Origin: Vigna angularis
Taxonomy: Eukaryota > Streptophyta > Magnoliopsida > Fabales > Fabaceae
Assembly: GCF_016808095.1 (NCBI RefSeq)
Contig: NC_068975.1
Location: 15,693,501 to 15,757,500, forward strand
Direction: 5' to 3'
Length of the DNA: 64,000 nt
Each line of letters opens with the position of its first letter. Within the stretch, counting starts at the first letter, position 1. A model generated the notes under the pieces. That model had not been told where the DNA came from. It was given only the letters and a program-made list of their open reading frames with translations, and made no database searches. The position numbers and the translations under genes are program-made. Shown here one piece after another: positions 1 to 10,854 of the stretch.

Positions 1-1944
1 AGAGCAATTCTTAGGTTCATTTTTGAGTGTTTCCCTTCTTGATAGCTTTGTTTCTTGCTTGTCTTTGTTGGTTATCTAGTTTTGTTTGCAATGCATGTGA
101 AATCTATTCTGTCAATCTTTAATTTGAGCTTTAATTGCTTTATTCATCTGATCTAGAGTTGTCTTAAGCAATAGATCTGTTGTGCTGTCATTGTTTTGTG
201 GCTGTCCTACTCTGTTCTGCATATTACTTTGCCTTAGCCTAGTCATTCTTGATTGAGAAGCTGTTACACTTTGGTTTCTGGAATTTGAAAGAAGGTTTGT
301 GTGCTTGGTAGCATCTTAGGTGGTGGTGGTCTGAAAGATCTCCAGCTTTGAACTGCCAAGGGAGAATCTCCCTTCCAAACCTTTTCATTTATGTGCTTTA
401 AATTTCAAAAGAGAAGCCTGAGTGTAGTGAGTTTAGTGTGGCTAACTTGGCCTAATTCCTTGGCACTTTGAAATAGAGAATTCATTGTTAATCTAACTGT
501 TTTGTGATTGTTCATTGTGCAGGAAAAGAAATTGGATCAATTAGATTGGAGCAGTTGTGATTTGCTTAAACTGACATTGCATTCATTTTGGCTTATAAAC
601 TGTTTGCTGAAATCATTGAGATATTATATGTCTGAATGTGATTACTGATTTCATGGTTTGCTTACAATTGTTGAAATCTGTTGAGTCCTGATTAGCACCA
701 TCATTCTTTCTTTGTTGAGATCATTTTTCCAAATGCATATAGAAAATAGTTTCCTGGTATTAATCACATGCAGATTTCAGTTTTGTTCAGATTGATTGAT
801 TGCATACCCTTGCATGCCACCTAGTTAGTTGTTCATGGACTGATTTATGCATGAATTGATTTGCTTGGAGTAATTAGACTTGTGCATGAACTTGTTTTAA
901 CTGCCAAAGCATCATTCCATTTTTTAAGAAGTGACTAAAGCACTTAATTTCCAATTTTGACTTCCTGGTTGAATTAAGCACATAATTCTTTTTACCCATT
1001 GGATTGATCAGATTTTAAATTAGAATTGAATGGTTGTTTAAATCAGTTTGGTTTCAGCCTTGAATTACACCCATTTGCATCTGGTTTAATATCCATGTTT
1101 ATGTGTATTTTGCTGGAATTGGTGTAATTTTTGTGTGCAGATTTGAACTGAATCAGTGCAGGGAGAAAGTGTAGAATAGTTTGTCATTTGGGAGCAAAAG
1201 CAATTCTATTCGCTGCCAGGATTAACAAGTGCACCGTGAATGCCAGAGAATAAAAGGGAAGTTCTTACTGTTATGTGTTTTCATTGTGCAATTTGTTCTA
1301 GCTAAGGGAATTTTTGATTGCAGATCTGCATTTGCCTTTGTAGGATTGAACTGATCAAGAGATTCAAGAGAGTTGATTCCAGAAGCAACAAAGTTGAGCA
1401 TCAAAGCTTAATGAAGTGGACCAGGATCGTAGCAACCTAGCATAATTTTTGTTTTTCTTTTGTAATTGTTTTCTTCAATTTGTTTGTAATAGGCTTGTGT
1501 TAGCCTATTGTTAGCTTTAACTTGTTTTGTAAAAAGGCCTTTTATAAAGTTCAAGTTCTTTGGAAGAGTCCTTGGTGCTCTTTCAAACTCTTGGCAACTT
1601 TACTTGCTTTAATTTTAGCATAGCTAGACAGGTGAGTGTGTCTTGTTAGCCCAAGCAACAAGCCTCACCATAGGAGTAGACTTTAATATTGATGGTGTGA
1701 TTTGTGTTTCACGTTTAGGGGTGATTTAGGCTAAAAGGGATTAAACTCTAAGCCTTATCACATTAGAGTCCGAGAGTCTAGTCTTTTAATTGGCTTAATT
1801 GTTTGTGATTGTTTGTGAGTTGTGTTCTTTGATTTTAAAGGTGATTTTTGTTTAAAGGGTAACTAGTAGTAACCTAAGACATTTCTGGCAAGGTAAGACT
1901 TGGTATTTAAGCAGTCTTCATGACTCACCTCTCTTACTTGGGAC
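1..1944 (+). other. Non-coding leader of a gypsy-type element; 5' end outside window
   Basis: No convincing reading frame is present. The stretch is T-rich. From about 1437 it reads continuously into the gag-like frame at 1945, so at least its right part looks like the untranslated leader of the element ending in the LTR at 3202. I could not find a primer-binding site or a copy of the 3' LTR here, so the 5' LTR is either outside the window or too diverged to see. The first 1.4 kb could also be unrelated intergenic sequence. Confidence 0.4.
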
Positions 1945-2568
1945 TTGTCTAAGTGTGAATCTTGTATACCTTTCACACAAAGAAAACTTTTAAAAACAAA
2001 GATGTCTTGTTATAGTTCATATAGGTCTTCTAGGTTAGATAATGTTGATGAAATGTTTAAGCAAGCTAGGAATCTTCCATCCTTTGGTAAAGACATAGGT
2101 GCATTAACATACCTAGCTTGGGAAAAAGAAATTGATAAAATAAATCCTTGGTTTTATGGAGAGAGTGAATATTATGTCCTTAGCATATATCTCTCTAAGT
2201 TAGAAGAGCATGCAAGTGAGTGGTGGGATGAAAGACAATATCATGTTAGGAAAGGTAGAAAGTCCTCCATACGTGATTGGCATGATTTAAAAACTTGCAT
2301 GAGAAGAAAGTTTGTGCCTTCAAGCATTAAAAGAAACCTAGAACTAATTAGGGATTGCATTGATGATGGAAAATTATTTCTTGAGAATTTAAATGATCAT
2401 GGGTTTCTTCGTAGAGAATTAGAATTTGGGGCAAGACTTAAAGAGATCAAGGATAAGAAAAGAGAAAGAGAGATTGAGAGAAAAGAAGAGGAAGAAAGGG
2501 AAGAAGAAGAAGAGAGAGAGAGAGAGGAGAAAACGAGAAAAGAGAAGAGAGAAGAAGAGAGGAATTAA
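1945..2568 (+). CDS. Gag-like N-terminal fragment of a pol-less gypsy element
   Basis: The 207-residue frame carries the layout of a plant gypsy gag matrix/capsid segment. A tryptophan-rich stretch (AWEKEIDKINPWFYG, about residues 58-72) is followed by a leucine-rich helix ending in HASEWWDE (about 89-97), then a W-H-D-L-K and M-R-R-K-F block (about 111-123). This order is familiar from chromovirus-type gags. The last 60 residues are almost pure Glu/Arg/Lys, encoded by a purine-only tract, and the frame stops inside it. Downstream there is no protease, RT or integrase before the 3' LTR at 3202, so the element could not mobilise itself. The first ATG is used; a start at the internal Met near 2001 is equally possible. 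Confidence 0.55.
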   Translation: MSKCESCIPFTQRKLLKTKMSCYSSYRSSRLDNVDEMFKQARNLPSFGKDIGALTYLAWEKEIDKINPWFYGESEYYVLSIYLSKLEEHASEWWDERQYHVRKGRKSSIRDWHDLKTCMRRKFVPSSIKRNLELIRDCIDDGKLFLENLNDHGFLRRELEFGARLKEIKDKKREREIERKEEEEREEEEEREREEKTRKEKREEERN

Positions 2569-2712
2569 GAAGAGAAGAAGAGAGAAGAAGAAGAGAAGAA
2601 GAAAAGGAAGACCGAGAAGAAGAGAAAAGAAAAGAAGAAGAAAGAAAAGAAAAAGAGAGAAAAGAAGAAAAGAGAGAAAGGCCTGAAAGAGAGAAGAAAG
2701 AAAAGGAGAAAT
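2430..2712 (+). repeat. Purine-only (GA/GAA-rich) low-complexity tract
   Basis: About 280 bases are nearly all G and A on the plus strand (mixed GAAGA, GAGA and AAGA runs) with very few pyrimidines. The tract opens long frames of charged residues on the plus strand and Ser/Phe/Leu-rich frames on the minus strand. These are composition artefacts except for the tail of the gag-like frame. Confidence 0.9.
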
Positions 2713-3107
2713 TGTTACTGATGACAAATCCTATTCTTTCAAAGACCATGGAACCTAAAAGGGAAGGTTTCCAAATCTTTACATCTTTTCCAATAATTGA
2801 TTATTTTTCAATTTTTAACTTCTCTTTCAAACAAATTGTCATCTCATATTCTATGCAAACTTTTTCAAAATATGACAATTCAAATCTTGAATTATTCTTA
2901 TCTTTTAGGAAAGAAATAACTCAAGATAAAAGTGAATTTGGACTTCTAGAAATTCCAAATGTGATAAAACAAAATATTAGAAGTCCTTATTTCCTTGTTT
3001 TTATAGAAAAATTTCTTCTTGGATTGATATTAATTGAAAATATATTTGATGTTTATTGCAGATTCGTGTTTGATCCAAGAGGAAGAAAACTATATCTAAA
3101 GGAATAA
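2712..3107 (+). CDS. Unrecognised ORF between the purine tract and the 3' LTR
   Basis: This 131-residue frame lies just after the purine tract and ends about 95 bases before the LTR. I see no known domain. It is rich in Phe/Ile/Lys and shows no membrane segment strong enough to call. The bases after it (about 3108-3190) translate into a stretch like those preceding the polypurine tract of other plant gypsy elements (a D-L-R-T-N-L-like string), so the region is probably the eroded end of an element coding region. It may not encode a protein now. Confidence 0.25.
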   Translation: MLLMTNPILSKTMEPKREGFQIFTSFPIIDYFSIFNFSFKQIVISYSMQTFSKYDNSNLELFLSFRKEITQDKSEFGLLEIPNVIKQNIRSPYFLVFIEKFLLGLILIENIFDVYCRFVFDPRGRKLYLKE

Positions 3108-3188
3108 GGCCACTTCATGGCTCTGCTCCTAAGATTGTGTGGAGCTTCTTCATAAGGCGTTGCCAGATTTGAGGACAAATCTTTTTTT

Positions 3189-3201
3189 AAGAGGGAGGGT
3201 A
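3189..3201 (+). other. Polypurine tract of the left gypsy element
   Basis: AAGAGGGAGGGTA directly precedes a TGATGTAATC sequence that behaves like an LTR start. A purine tract touching a TG dinucleotide is the standard plus-strand priming site of LTR retrotransposons. Confidence 0.7.
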
Positions 3202-4075
3202 TGATGTAATCTTGCCCGACGTAGTCTTTCTTTTGTATTTTTACCTCTCATAGAGTAGCTTGTAAGGAGCATGGGTTACTATAAATACCCAACTTCTCTA
3301 TTGTTATTGGCACTTTTGAGCTTAATGAGAATTTAATTTTCTGACATTCAGAAATAATTCTCTCTTGAAAGTCACATGTTAGAGAGTCCAAAGACTCCCT
3401 CTAGCCACCTTCTAAGCACCTCTCTCGCTTTCATTTTCCATTCCACCGTGCTTCTCTCTCATCACACACCATCACCATTATTCCAATCTGCTTCAGCATA
3501 GTGGCTTCAACACCTCTTAGCCACGCGTCCTCCTTTATCTGGCGCACATCATCTACCACCGTGCACGCATCAACATTCCTTTCCTCCACCTCTTCATTCA
3601 GCCACGCGTGACATCTTTCACGCTTCACTTTCATTCCTCTCCCGTAGAACTTCACCACATTTCTCTCATTTTCCACTTCGAAGAAACATCATCAGCTAGG
3701 GTTTTCTTCTTGAGTGCGTCACCATCACAGATCCACGTCTCATCCTTCGTAAGTTTCATTTCTCTTCACGAATATACATCTCCTTCCATATCCGTGCCTC
3801 ATCTTCACCGTTCCTTCGTTTTCCACCGATTAAAAACCTTGTTTCCCCGATTAAATCCATTTTCCACCGTTCAATCTTCAACTTCAACCGATTAATCGGT
3901 TCCATTTCACTTTTCCACCGATTAATCAGTTTTCCCCTTCAATCTCGCGTTTCCTCTCCATTCCGCTGCGTCGTCTCTCGTCGAGGAAGGCTCGAGGAGT
4001 TCGAATCGTGCTCGCACAACTTCTATCGTCATCTTCTCGGGCGCTCGTCCATCATGTCTACCCTTTTTGAACCTA
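3202..4075 (+). mobile_element. 3' LTR of the left gypsy element, right end truncated or undefined
   Basis: The LTR starts at TGATGTAATC right after the polypurine tract. TATAAATA at 3280-3287 is a good TATA box. The downstream part is pyrimidine-rich and contains repeated ACCGATTAATCGGT-like palindromes between about 3825 and 3935. No TG...CA right end or target duplication could be fixed. From about 4076 the sequence is Athila-type internal DNA, so the LTR is probably interrupted there. The right boundary is approximate. Confidence 0.6.
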
Positions 4076-4497
4076 AGCCTTAAACAGAAAATCCTTTTTA
4101 AAAATCTTTACCTTGAGTTAAGTTGAGAATTATTGCATGGTAATGATAAAGGTTCAAGTTTGGGGTTGTTGGGAAAGTTGAAAAGAAAAGCATTGAGCTA
4201 AAGTGTTGAGCAAAGCATGAAAAGAAAAAGATAGAATGAAAAGATAAGCTCAATGCAAAAAGGGATAAGTTGGGCATAAATGAGATTGGTTGTAAAAAGA
4301 GAGTTTGAATTTAAATGATAAATGCATGTATGAAAAGCCAATTCTTCTTGTTAGCCCAACCATGTTACAAGCCAAGAAAAGCCCTTGTGATGACATTTGC
4401 GTGCAAGTATGATTGATTGTGGTAAATGAAAGGCAATTTTGTTCTATGTGACATTTGGATAGTTGAGGGAAGGAGTGACCTCTTGAAACACTTGAGT

Positions 4498-4537
4498 GAT
4501 TGAGTGAAACACTTTATCTAGTGAGGAAGGATTCCAT
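4498..4537 (+). repeat. 40-bp direct repeat, left copy, flanking the captured promoter
   Basis: These 40 bases (starting GATTGAGTGAAACAC, ending GGATTCCAT) recur exactly at 5024-5063. In related elements the segment is present once (for example near 40080-40130 on the other strand, diverged), so the duplication arose with the insertion between the two copies. Confidence 0.9.
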
Positions 4538-5024
4538 TACCCTTACACGGTTACACCACAATCCAAGGGTTTAACCTCTCCCCGAGGAAACAAAATCAAT
4601 GTTTTCATACCCCCATTTCATATTTTTCTTCAATTTCCAAAATCAGCAGTAAAAAAACACACCCCTGAAAAATCCCTCGCATGGGTTCGATCCAAAACAA
4701 CACAAAAAAAAGGTGAAAAACCAACATGCAATAGCTAAATTGATGAAATTTTGAGACAGAAAGGGCAGGGGAGAGAGATTACCGTGTTGGGAACAACAAG
4801 GTTGCATTAAGATTCAGATTCAGAGAGTTTAGATTCAATTTTGCAGAAGGCGCACAAGAAGAAGAACGTGAAAGTGGAAGCTATTTAGACGGAGAGAGCG
4901 AGGTGGTGCAGTGTAAGAAAGTGCACAGTCACACACGAACGCACGCACACGGGGTGCTACCGTATCTGGCTGTTATTGAATGTCTCGTCACGGTACAGTA
5001 ACAGCATGAAACGTGTAAAATATG
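4536..5024 (-). repeat. Inverted copy of the AT-hook gene promoter, exon 1 and intron start
   Basis: The segment is the reverse complement of 7511-8001. I saw no mismatch in the parts compared by eye, including runs of seven and eight A/T. It therefore carries the TATA-like TAAATAG, the whole non-coding exon and about 250 bases of intron 1, pointing left. Junctions share only a few bases with the target (CCAT on the left, ATG on the right), and 40-bp direct repeats flank it. This is typical of templated insertion during break repair rather than of transposition. Confidence 0.9.
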
Positions 5025-5063
5025 ATTGAGTGAAACACTTTATCTAGTGAGGAAGGATTCCAT
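5024..5063 (+). repeat. 40-bp direct repeat, right copy
   Basis: Identical to 4498-4537. It resumes the interrupted Athila 3' region, continuing into the polypurine box and LTR. Confidence 0.9.
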
Positions 5064-5333
5064 GAATTCATGATTACATCTTTGCATAGTTAATTGATCA
5101 TTCATGAGAATAGCATCTGTTGGGTATTATGTGATTGTGTGAACGCCATGATGAGTTAATTGAATTAAAGCATGTGCACATCTTGACTAAATTCTGTTGA
5201 TGAGCTGATTTGAGTAATTACTTATCTTGAAAGAATGAGTTTTGGAATGTGGTTGAACCATTGTGATGATTTCTGGAAGACTAAGTTTCATCTTGTTTGC
5301 TTGAGGACAAGCAAAGTTCTAAGTTTGGGGTTG

Positions 5334-6194
5334 TGATAACGGTTCAAAAACCGTTATTTTTATACTTAATTTTGATACTTAATGCACCCTTTTTGACTTA
5401 GAAGCTTGCTTGGACTCATGATTTTGCTTTAGTTTTGTAAATAAGAGAGTTGAGGATATGTATTATGATTTTATCACTAAAATCCCTTGATTTTGTAGGT
5501 TTTTGGAATGATTTGAAAGAAGGGTTGAAGTATCAAGGAGTTCCAGTGCAGAAAAGTCAACCAGAATCCAGAAAAGTCAACCAGAATGCAGAAAAGTCAA
5601 CCAGTCAACCAAAAAAGTCAACCAGAGCAAGTTTTGGGCTAGTTTTATGCTATTTTATGATCTGTTTTGGGCCTGGTCCCGTTTTCTGTTATTTTTATGT
5701 CCTATTTAAAGACCTAGATGTCTTAGGGTTTGTATCTTTGGCTGGGATGAAGCAAAAACACACTCTTTCACCCCTTGGAGGAGGATTTTGGATGCTAAGG
5801 CTCCTTTCTCAACTTTCTAGGGTTCTATCTTTTCACTCTTTCATTGTAATTCATATCGTTTCACCATGAATATGGTGAACTAAACATTTATTGTTGTTGG
5901 GGAATCAATGTAGTCCTTTTGAAACTCTCATGTATGGAATTTGTTCTTCAAAATCTTCTTTAAGATACATGCTTTCTTTCATTAATTGTTAGGGTTTTTC
6001 CTCTTTGCTCAAAGCATGCATTGTTTAACTCATTCGATGTCATGATCATTGATTTTTTCGATATGGACACATACGAGGAAATCTAGACTTAAAATGTTTG
6101 ATTCATTTTATTGCTTGTGCTCAATCCATCATGTACTATTAGACTTAAAATGTATATTGTTTGGATTTTTTCCTTCATGGGAGGGGTGTTAACA
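5334..6194 (+). mobile_element. 3' LTR of Athila-type element F
   Basis: Begins TGATAACGG directly after AAGTTTGGGGTTG and probably ends in GTTAACA at 6194. The LTR tip is an inverted repeat (ATAACGGTT, loop CAAA, AACCGTTAT). TATTTAAA at 5703-5710 is the likely TATA box. Between about 5545 and 5625 the motif AAAGTCAACCAGA is repeated four times, shared with LTR E. At 861 bp it is shorter than the 1.19-1.33 kb relatives, so part of the U5 side has been deleted. No target duplication could be tested because the 5' end of F is absent. Confidence 0.75.
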
Positions 6195-6205
6195 TCATTT
6201 TAATT

Positions 6206-6475
6206 TTATTCCATATCTTTATACACAAAAAGCAGTATGAGAAACTTTGCAAACAATGTCGGAGACTCATCAAGCAAAGTAATGTCGAGGTTTGTGAGCT
6301 TCATTAAGTTTCCTAGAAAAGGAGGAATGGGGCCTACAAGGTTGCACCCTGCTAGCCAGAAGAAGAACCCAGCTTTGCCATCAACTGAGATGATGAAGAA
6401 GCAACATGGCAGATACTTAAGAAGAAGACATGGCCTCGCTGTTTGCCAGATCAATAAAAAGTTGACGCCGTCCAT
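6206..6475 (-). pseudogene. HAESA/HSL1-like LRR receptor kinase gene fragment
   Basis: The minus-strand frame of 89 residues contains CNLVGPIPPFLGNLMKLTNLD (about residues 44-64; the longest uninterrupted match spans one repeat). This is the leucine-rich-repeat signature of HAESA-like receptor kinases, with the typical W-L-x-x-C-N-L-V-G-x-I-P start. Only about one repeat is recognisable. There is no signal peptide, transmembrane segment or kinase domain, and both sides turn into unrelated sequence. It lies between the Athila LTR F and the AT-rich upstream region of the AT-hook gene, and is best read as a captured or decayed gene scrap. Confidence 0.5.
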
Positions 6476-6479
6476 TTTT

Positions 6480-7500
6480 AAGGATTAATATTACATGTTT
6501 CAATACTATGAGGACTAAAATCCATCAAAGTTTTGAGTAGGGACTAAAATCAAAAATCAGTCATACTTAAGGATGAAAAACATATTTAACCCAAAATTTT
6601 AATATAATAAAATTTAAGTTTTTCATTACATTTATTTATTTTTAATTTCAATGAATATTATATATTTAGTTTTTATAATCTACTATTTATTTAAAGAATA
6701 ATGATATTTAACAACATTTTTTTTCGACAACATTTTAACATTATTTATTTGACAACATTTGACAATAAAAAAAGTTATTTATTTGTGATCTGTTTAAATA
6801 GTATATATTTACTGCAATTTATGTTTTTTTATTTCTTTATTTATATCTTTATTTTTTTATTTCTTTATTTATATCTTTATTTTTTTATTTCTAATATAAA
6901 CAAAGTAAAATAAGTATTTTTAATATAACTTTTTAAATATATCTTAAAATGTTGTTACATGAACAAGTTTTTCAATTAAATTTAAACTTTTCAATGACCG
7001 AATAAATATTTTTTTCATCAAGTAGTTTAGTTTTTTTATCACAACTAATTAAATAAATAATCTGAAATTGGACTTAAATTCAATGTGAACAAATCCATAA
7101 ATTTGAATAAGTCTTTATGCATATTTTTTGTTACAATTTTTCAATATTTTCTTCTTCCTTAGATGTCTCCTGAACTCGAATTAATATACTGTTGTGCTTA
7201 CTTTTATTTTGAATTTACAAAAAAGGAAAAATTTATTTTTATTCCTTCTTGAATCGATAATTTTGAAAAATCATTAATGACTTATTTTTTATTTGGCAAA
7301 ATTTTATTAATATTCAAAGAATCTCCTTTATTATTTAATAGAAATTCAAACAAATTTTGTTTAATAATAGAAAAAAGAAAATATTAACGCATTGTATTTT
7401 GTTTGTTTTTGTCTATGTTTTTCAGTTTTATAGCATCAAATTCATCACCCGGCGGTGACACCGAACAAGGAAAGTCTGCACGCATAGGATTAAAAAAAAT
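6480..7500. other. AT-rich intergenic sequence upstream of the AT-hook gene
   Basis: Very AT-rich with T-runs and no supported gene. The first 130 bases contain AGGACTAAAATC and GGGACTAAAATC strings followed by ACATATTTAACCC, which look like the worn end of a dispersed repeat. Repeated ATTTCTTTATTTATATCTTT units at 6826-6890 form a short low-complexity run. Confidence 0.6.
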
Positions 7501-7510
7501 ACTGGACATA

Positions 7511-7660
7511 CATATTTTACACGTTTCATGCTGTTACTGTACCGTGACGAGACATTCAATAACAGCCAGATACGGTAGCACCCCGTGTGCGTGCGTTCGT
7601 GTGTGACTGTGCACTTTCTTACACTGCACCACCTCGCTCTCTCCGTCTAAATAGCTTCCA
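7511..7660 (+). promoter_or_regulatory. Core promoter of the AT-hook gene
   Basis: A GC-richer island follows 1 kb of AT-rich DNA. TAAATAG at 7648-7654 is a plausible TATA element, with a C/T-rich initiator region immediately downstream. The position is inferred from the splice donor at 7753 and the coding exon at 16059; there is no transcript evidence. The entire segment is duplicated in inverted orientation at 4536-5024. Confidence 0.5.
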
Positions 7661-7669
7661 CTTTCACGT

Positions 7670-7752
7670 TCTTCTTCTTGTGCGCCTTCTGCAAAATTGA
7701 ATCTAAACTCTCTGAATCTGAATCTTAATGCAACCTTGTTGTTCCCAACACG
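7670..7752 (+). other. Non-coding exon 1 (5' UTR) of the AT-hook gene
   Basis: The sequence downstream of the TATA-like element is pyrimidine-rich, typical of a plant leader. It ends at ACACG followed by GTAATC, an acceptable splice donor. It contains an ATG at 7729, so most of the leader is short and non-coding. The start is approximate. Leader introns before the first coding exon are common in plants; that this exon joins 16039 is inference. Confidence 0.45.
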
Positions 7753-10700
7753 GTAATCTCTCTCCCCTGCCCTTTCTGTCTCAAAATTTCATCAATTTAG
7801 CTATTGCATGTTGGTTTTTCACCTTTTTTTTGTGTTGTTTTGGATCGAACCCATGCGAGGGATTTTTCAGGGGTGTGTTTTTTTACTGCTGATTTTGGAA
7901 ATTGAAGAAAAATATGAAATGGGGGTATGAAAACATTGATTTTGTTTCCTCGGGGAGAGGTTAAACCCTTGGATTGTGGTGTAACCGTGTAAGGGTAATG
8001 GGATTCTTTTTTATTTTTCGTTTTTCGATCAAATTCATGTTTTTGTTTTTTGTTTTATTTTGTTTCCTGAGCTGAAGTTTTGATTAGTTTCCGGAAGGAA
8101 AAGATGAAGTGGAAAAGGAGAAATATGTTATTTTTTTAGAAAATCCTATTCTTCGGGTTGTTGCATTGTTTTTTAATATTTTATTTTTTAATCAGTATGT
8201 TTTAGACTTAATGGGCCTATGTTTCATGGTTATAAGGATGTCCTTTCTGCAGGTGTTCGGTTTTGCTGCCAAGGTTACTGAAAAGAGGTTCGATGCTGGA
8301 AACTTTTTCCCTTGCAATTTGATTTATTTTTTCTAATGAATGAGCGTTTGTGTGCTTTTTGCGGCTTTGGTGTTGTTGATTCCTGTAATCCATATTTTCT
8401 TTTGCTTGAATTACTTATAATTGAATACCTTAACTTTTCTCTTTTAATGTTTCATGCCATCATATCGTGTTGATTTTCATTTGGGCTATGTTGTATCCCC
8501 AATCACTTTTATTGCCAGGCCTTCTCTTGTAAAAATTGCCTGTTTAGTGTGTACTATTTCATTGGTTGAAGCTTGTCTTTTTGCTGTGTTTTGTGGGGAA
8601 ACGGAGAGGTGCTTCTCTATTTGAGTAACTATTGAATTTAGAATTTTAACAACCCTAGGAATCTCTGATCTCTAGTCTTTTAGTCATATTTAGCTGTCTC
8701 TGCTAAATCCTTGTTCAGAAACATACTCACAATTGAAATATGAATTCTATCTGCCTTCGATTAAGTATATTATAGTGTACGTCTATGAAACTTCTTTTCA
8801 CTTTGTTTGGATGCTCATTGCAATGGAGAGGAAAAAAATAGAATGGAATGAAATAAAGAGGATAGAATTTGAGATTAATTAGAGAGTAATTTTAAAGTTG
8901 TTTGGATTGATGGAATTAGGAAGGAATGAGAGGAAATGATTTCTTTCTAATTATTTGGTTAGATAGAAAAGTAAATAAAAATAAATATTAGTTTGACAAT
9001 TTTAGTACATTGCACTTAAACACAGTGAGCTCAAAAATTTCACTGGATCTGTATAGGTATCTAAAATTTGTAGCTAGAATATGGTTTTGCACATTCTGTC
9101 ACTGGGTTTACTGAGAACAAGGATTCAAGAATATTACCATCCTTTTCTGTGGCTCGACCATTATGTATTAGAAATTTCTGCTACAATATTATGATTTAAA
9201 AATCAGTTTGAATCATTAAGTTCCTGCTAAGTTTCCTTTAAGTTCTGCTGTCATTAACATCTCATGAGAGAGACATGGTGGCATCACGACTAACTTCGTT
9301 TAGCTATGATGTTTGCTTTCAAATTTCATTCCATTTAAGTAAAGTTTCATCGGGAATTTTTCTATTATTTTTAACCTTCTAAAGTGGATCTAAAACAATT
9401 CTTTTACCTATTCTACTTCTATATTGGTGTATAGATTATTTTTAATTCTCCTCCATTCCTGCTTTGAAAATAACTTGATTTACTTTCAGATCTCCGTGAT
9501 CCCATGACATGCATAAGCAACTTCCACTTTCATGTATCTTAATGAATAGTATGCTATTACACAAAAGTAAGAGCTTTTTCTCAATGCAATGTTTTATTTG
9601 CGAAGTAACTGCATAATCTACTACCTTTGAAGGTTTCAGTTTGATGCATTGTGGAAGAATTTCTACTATCACTCTTTAGAAACTGTGGGCATAATTCTAT
9701 GGTCTATTTGGGTGAGGTAATTGAGAGTAACGAGTATTTGTCTATTTGGGATTGAAGAAATTAAAAATTTTAACATTGCTGAGTTGTATTTTAGGAAGGA
9801 ATTTTGAGGTATTCAGTTTTTCCATATATATGAAATGAACAGACAAACCCTTTTTGCATTGTACAACCCTATGCCTCCTGTGTGTGAACCAGTGGCCAGC
9901 ATGAGGTGGCTCCCTGTGAGCCTAGTGTCTGTTGTTTCCCCCCTCCCTACTTCTCCTCTGTTTCTTTTCCTACTCACTGTCTAGAAACTGCAAAAGTATC
10001 TTTAAAAGGAGGAGCTAGTTTGATGCACTATCATATTTTTCTTTTTCAAGGGCTTCATTTTCTTTTGTACATCATGGATTTCTTTTTAAAGTTTATATGA
10101 GGGCATTTTCCTAAATTTAGGTATAGCCTGCTGCTAATATCAGGTGATTAGGGTGCATATAAATTATTGACTAGGAATGTGATCACTTCACTTAAATTAA
10201 TACAAATAAAATGTCCACTTAATTCCATGTAACCAAAGTTCAAAGTGAATTTGATGTTATAATCGTCATTGTTGGCAGTATAGGATTTGAGAGGGATAAT
10301 ACGAGAAAGGAGTGGGATTAAAAGAAATAGTACGCTAAGATGAATGAGTTGCTCCACAGGATCGGACAAGAAAAAAAACAATTATTATTGGATAGATATT
10401 GGTGTTATATCTACAGAGGAAAAGATTGTTGAAAATTGATTATGATAGTTGGACCAACCAAGGTTATCAAATTGAGATTCAAATCATGAATCGCCTAGCT
10501 AATTTTTAAATCGTGAATCATAATGTGTATTGAATCATATTATTTAGAGAGAAGGAAAAAAATAACTTAAATTGGCAGCGTATTAATTTTAAAATAGAAA
10601 TAGATAAAATAACTTGAGCATAATTCTTCAAATAAAATTGTAAGTTATATCTAATATTATCAGATGCAAGTGCCATGGTAAATAACGAAATTTAACTGAC

Positions 10701-10854
10701 CACCATGATGGTGTGGTGGATTTCAAATGATGGCCATCATACGTGATCTATTGGTGGCCATGGTGCGCCCATGGAGGAAATGAGAGAAAATTAAAAAATA
10801 TAATTTGAACAATGCGGCTTGACACAATAAAAATTTGAACACTTTGAATGGAAA

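Larger units (their letters stand above)
4076..5333 (+). mobile_element. Athila-type element F, 3' internal region (plus strand)
   Basis: This stretch is the same 3' untranslated block seen on the minus strand in elements A (about 24.39-25.1 kb), B (39.85-40.55 kb), C (45.3-46.0 kb) and D (54.72-55.35 kb). It ends in the box AAGTTTGGGGTTG that abuts the LTR at 5334. A further copy of the box (AAGTTTGGGGTTG) lies near 4157-4169. An inverted repeat TTTGCTTG-AGGA-CAAGCAAA sits at 5296-5315, just before the priming box. The block is interrupted at 4538-5023 by a copy of the host gene's 5' region. Confidence 0.8.
7511..8001 (+). repeat. Source arm of the 490-bp inverted repeat
   Basis: The donor copy whose reverse complement occupies 4536-5024. 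It is taken as donor because it is continuous with the gene structure, whereas the other copy interrupts a retrotransposon and is flanked by 40-bp duplications. Arms are separated by about 2.5 kb. Confidence 0.9.

Noticed and set aside
2426..2749. Long Lys/Arg-rich (plus) and Ser/Phe/Leu-rich (minus) frames
   Set aside because: They are produced by the purine-only tract and have no domain or codon structure of their own.
6237..6488. Plus-strand 83-codon frame
   Set aside because: The recognisable LRR similarity is on the opposite strand.
7403..7606. 67-codon frame at the AT-hook promoter
   Set aside because: It covers the promoter region and has no similarity that I recognise.
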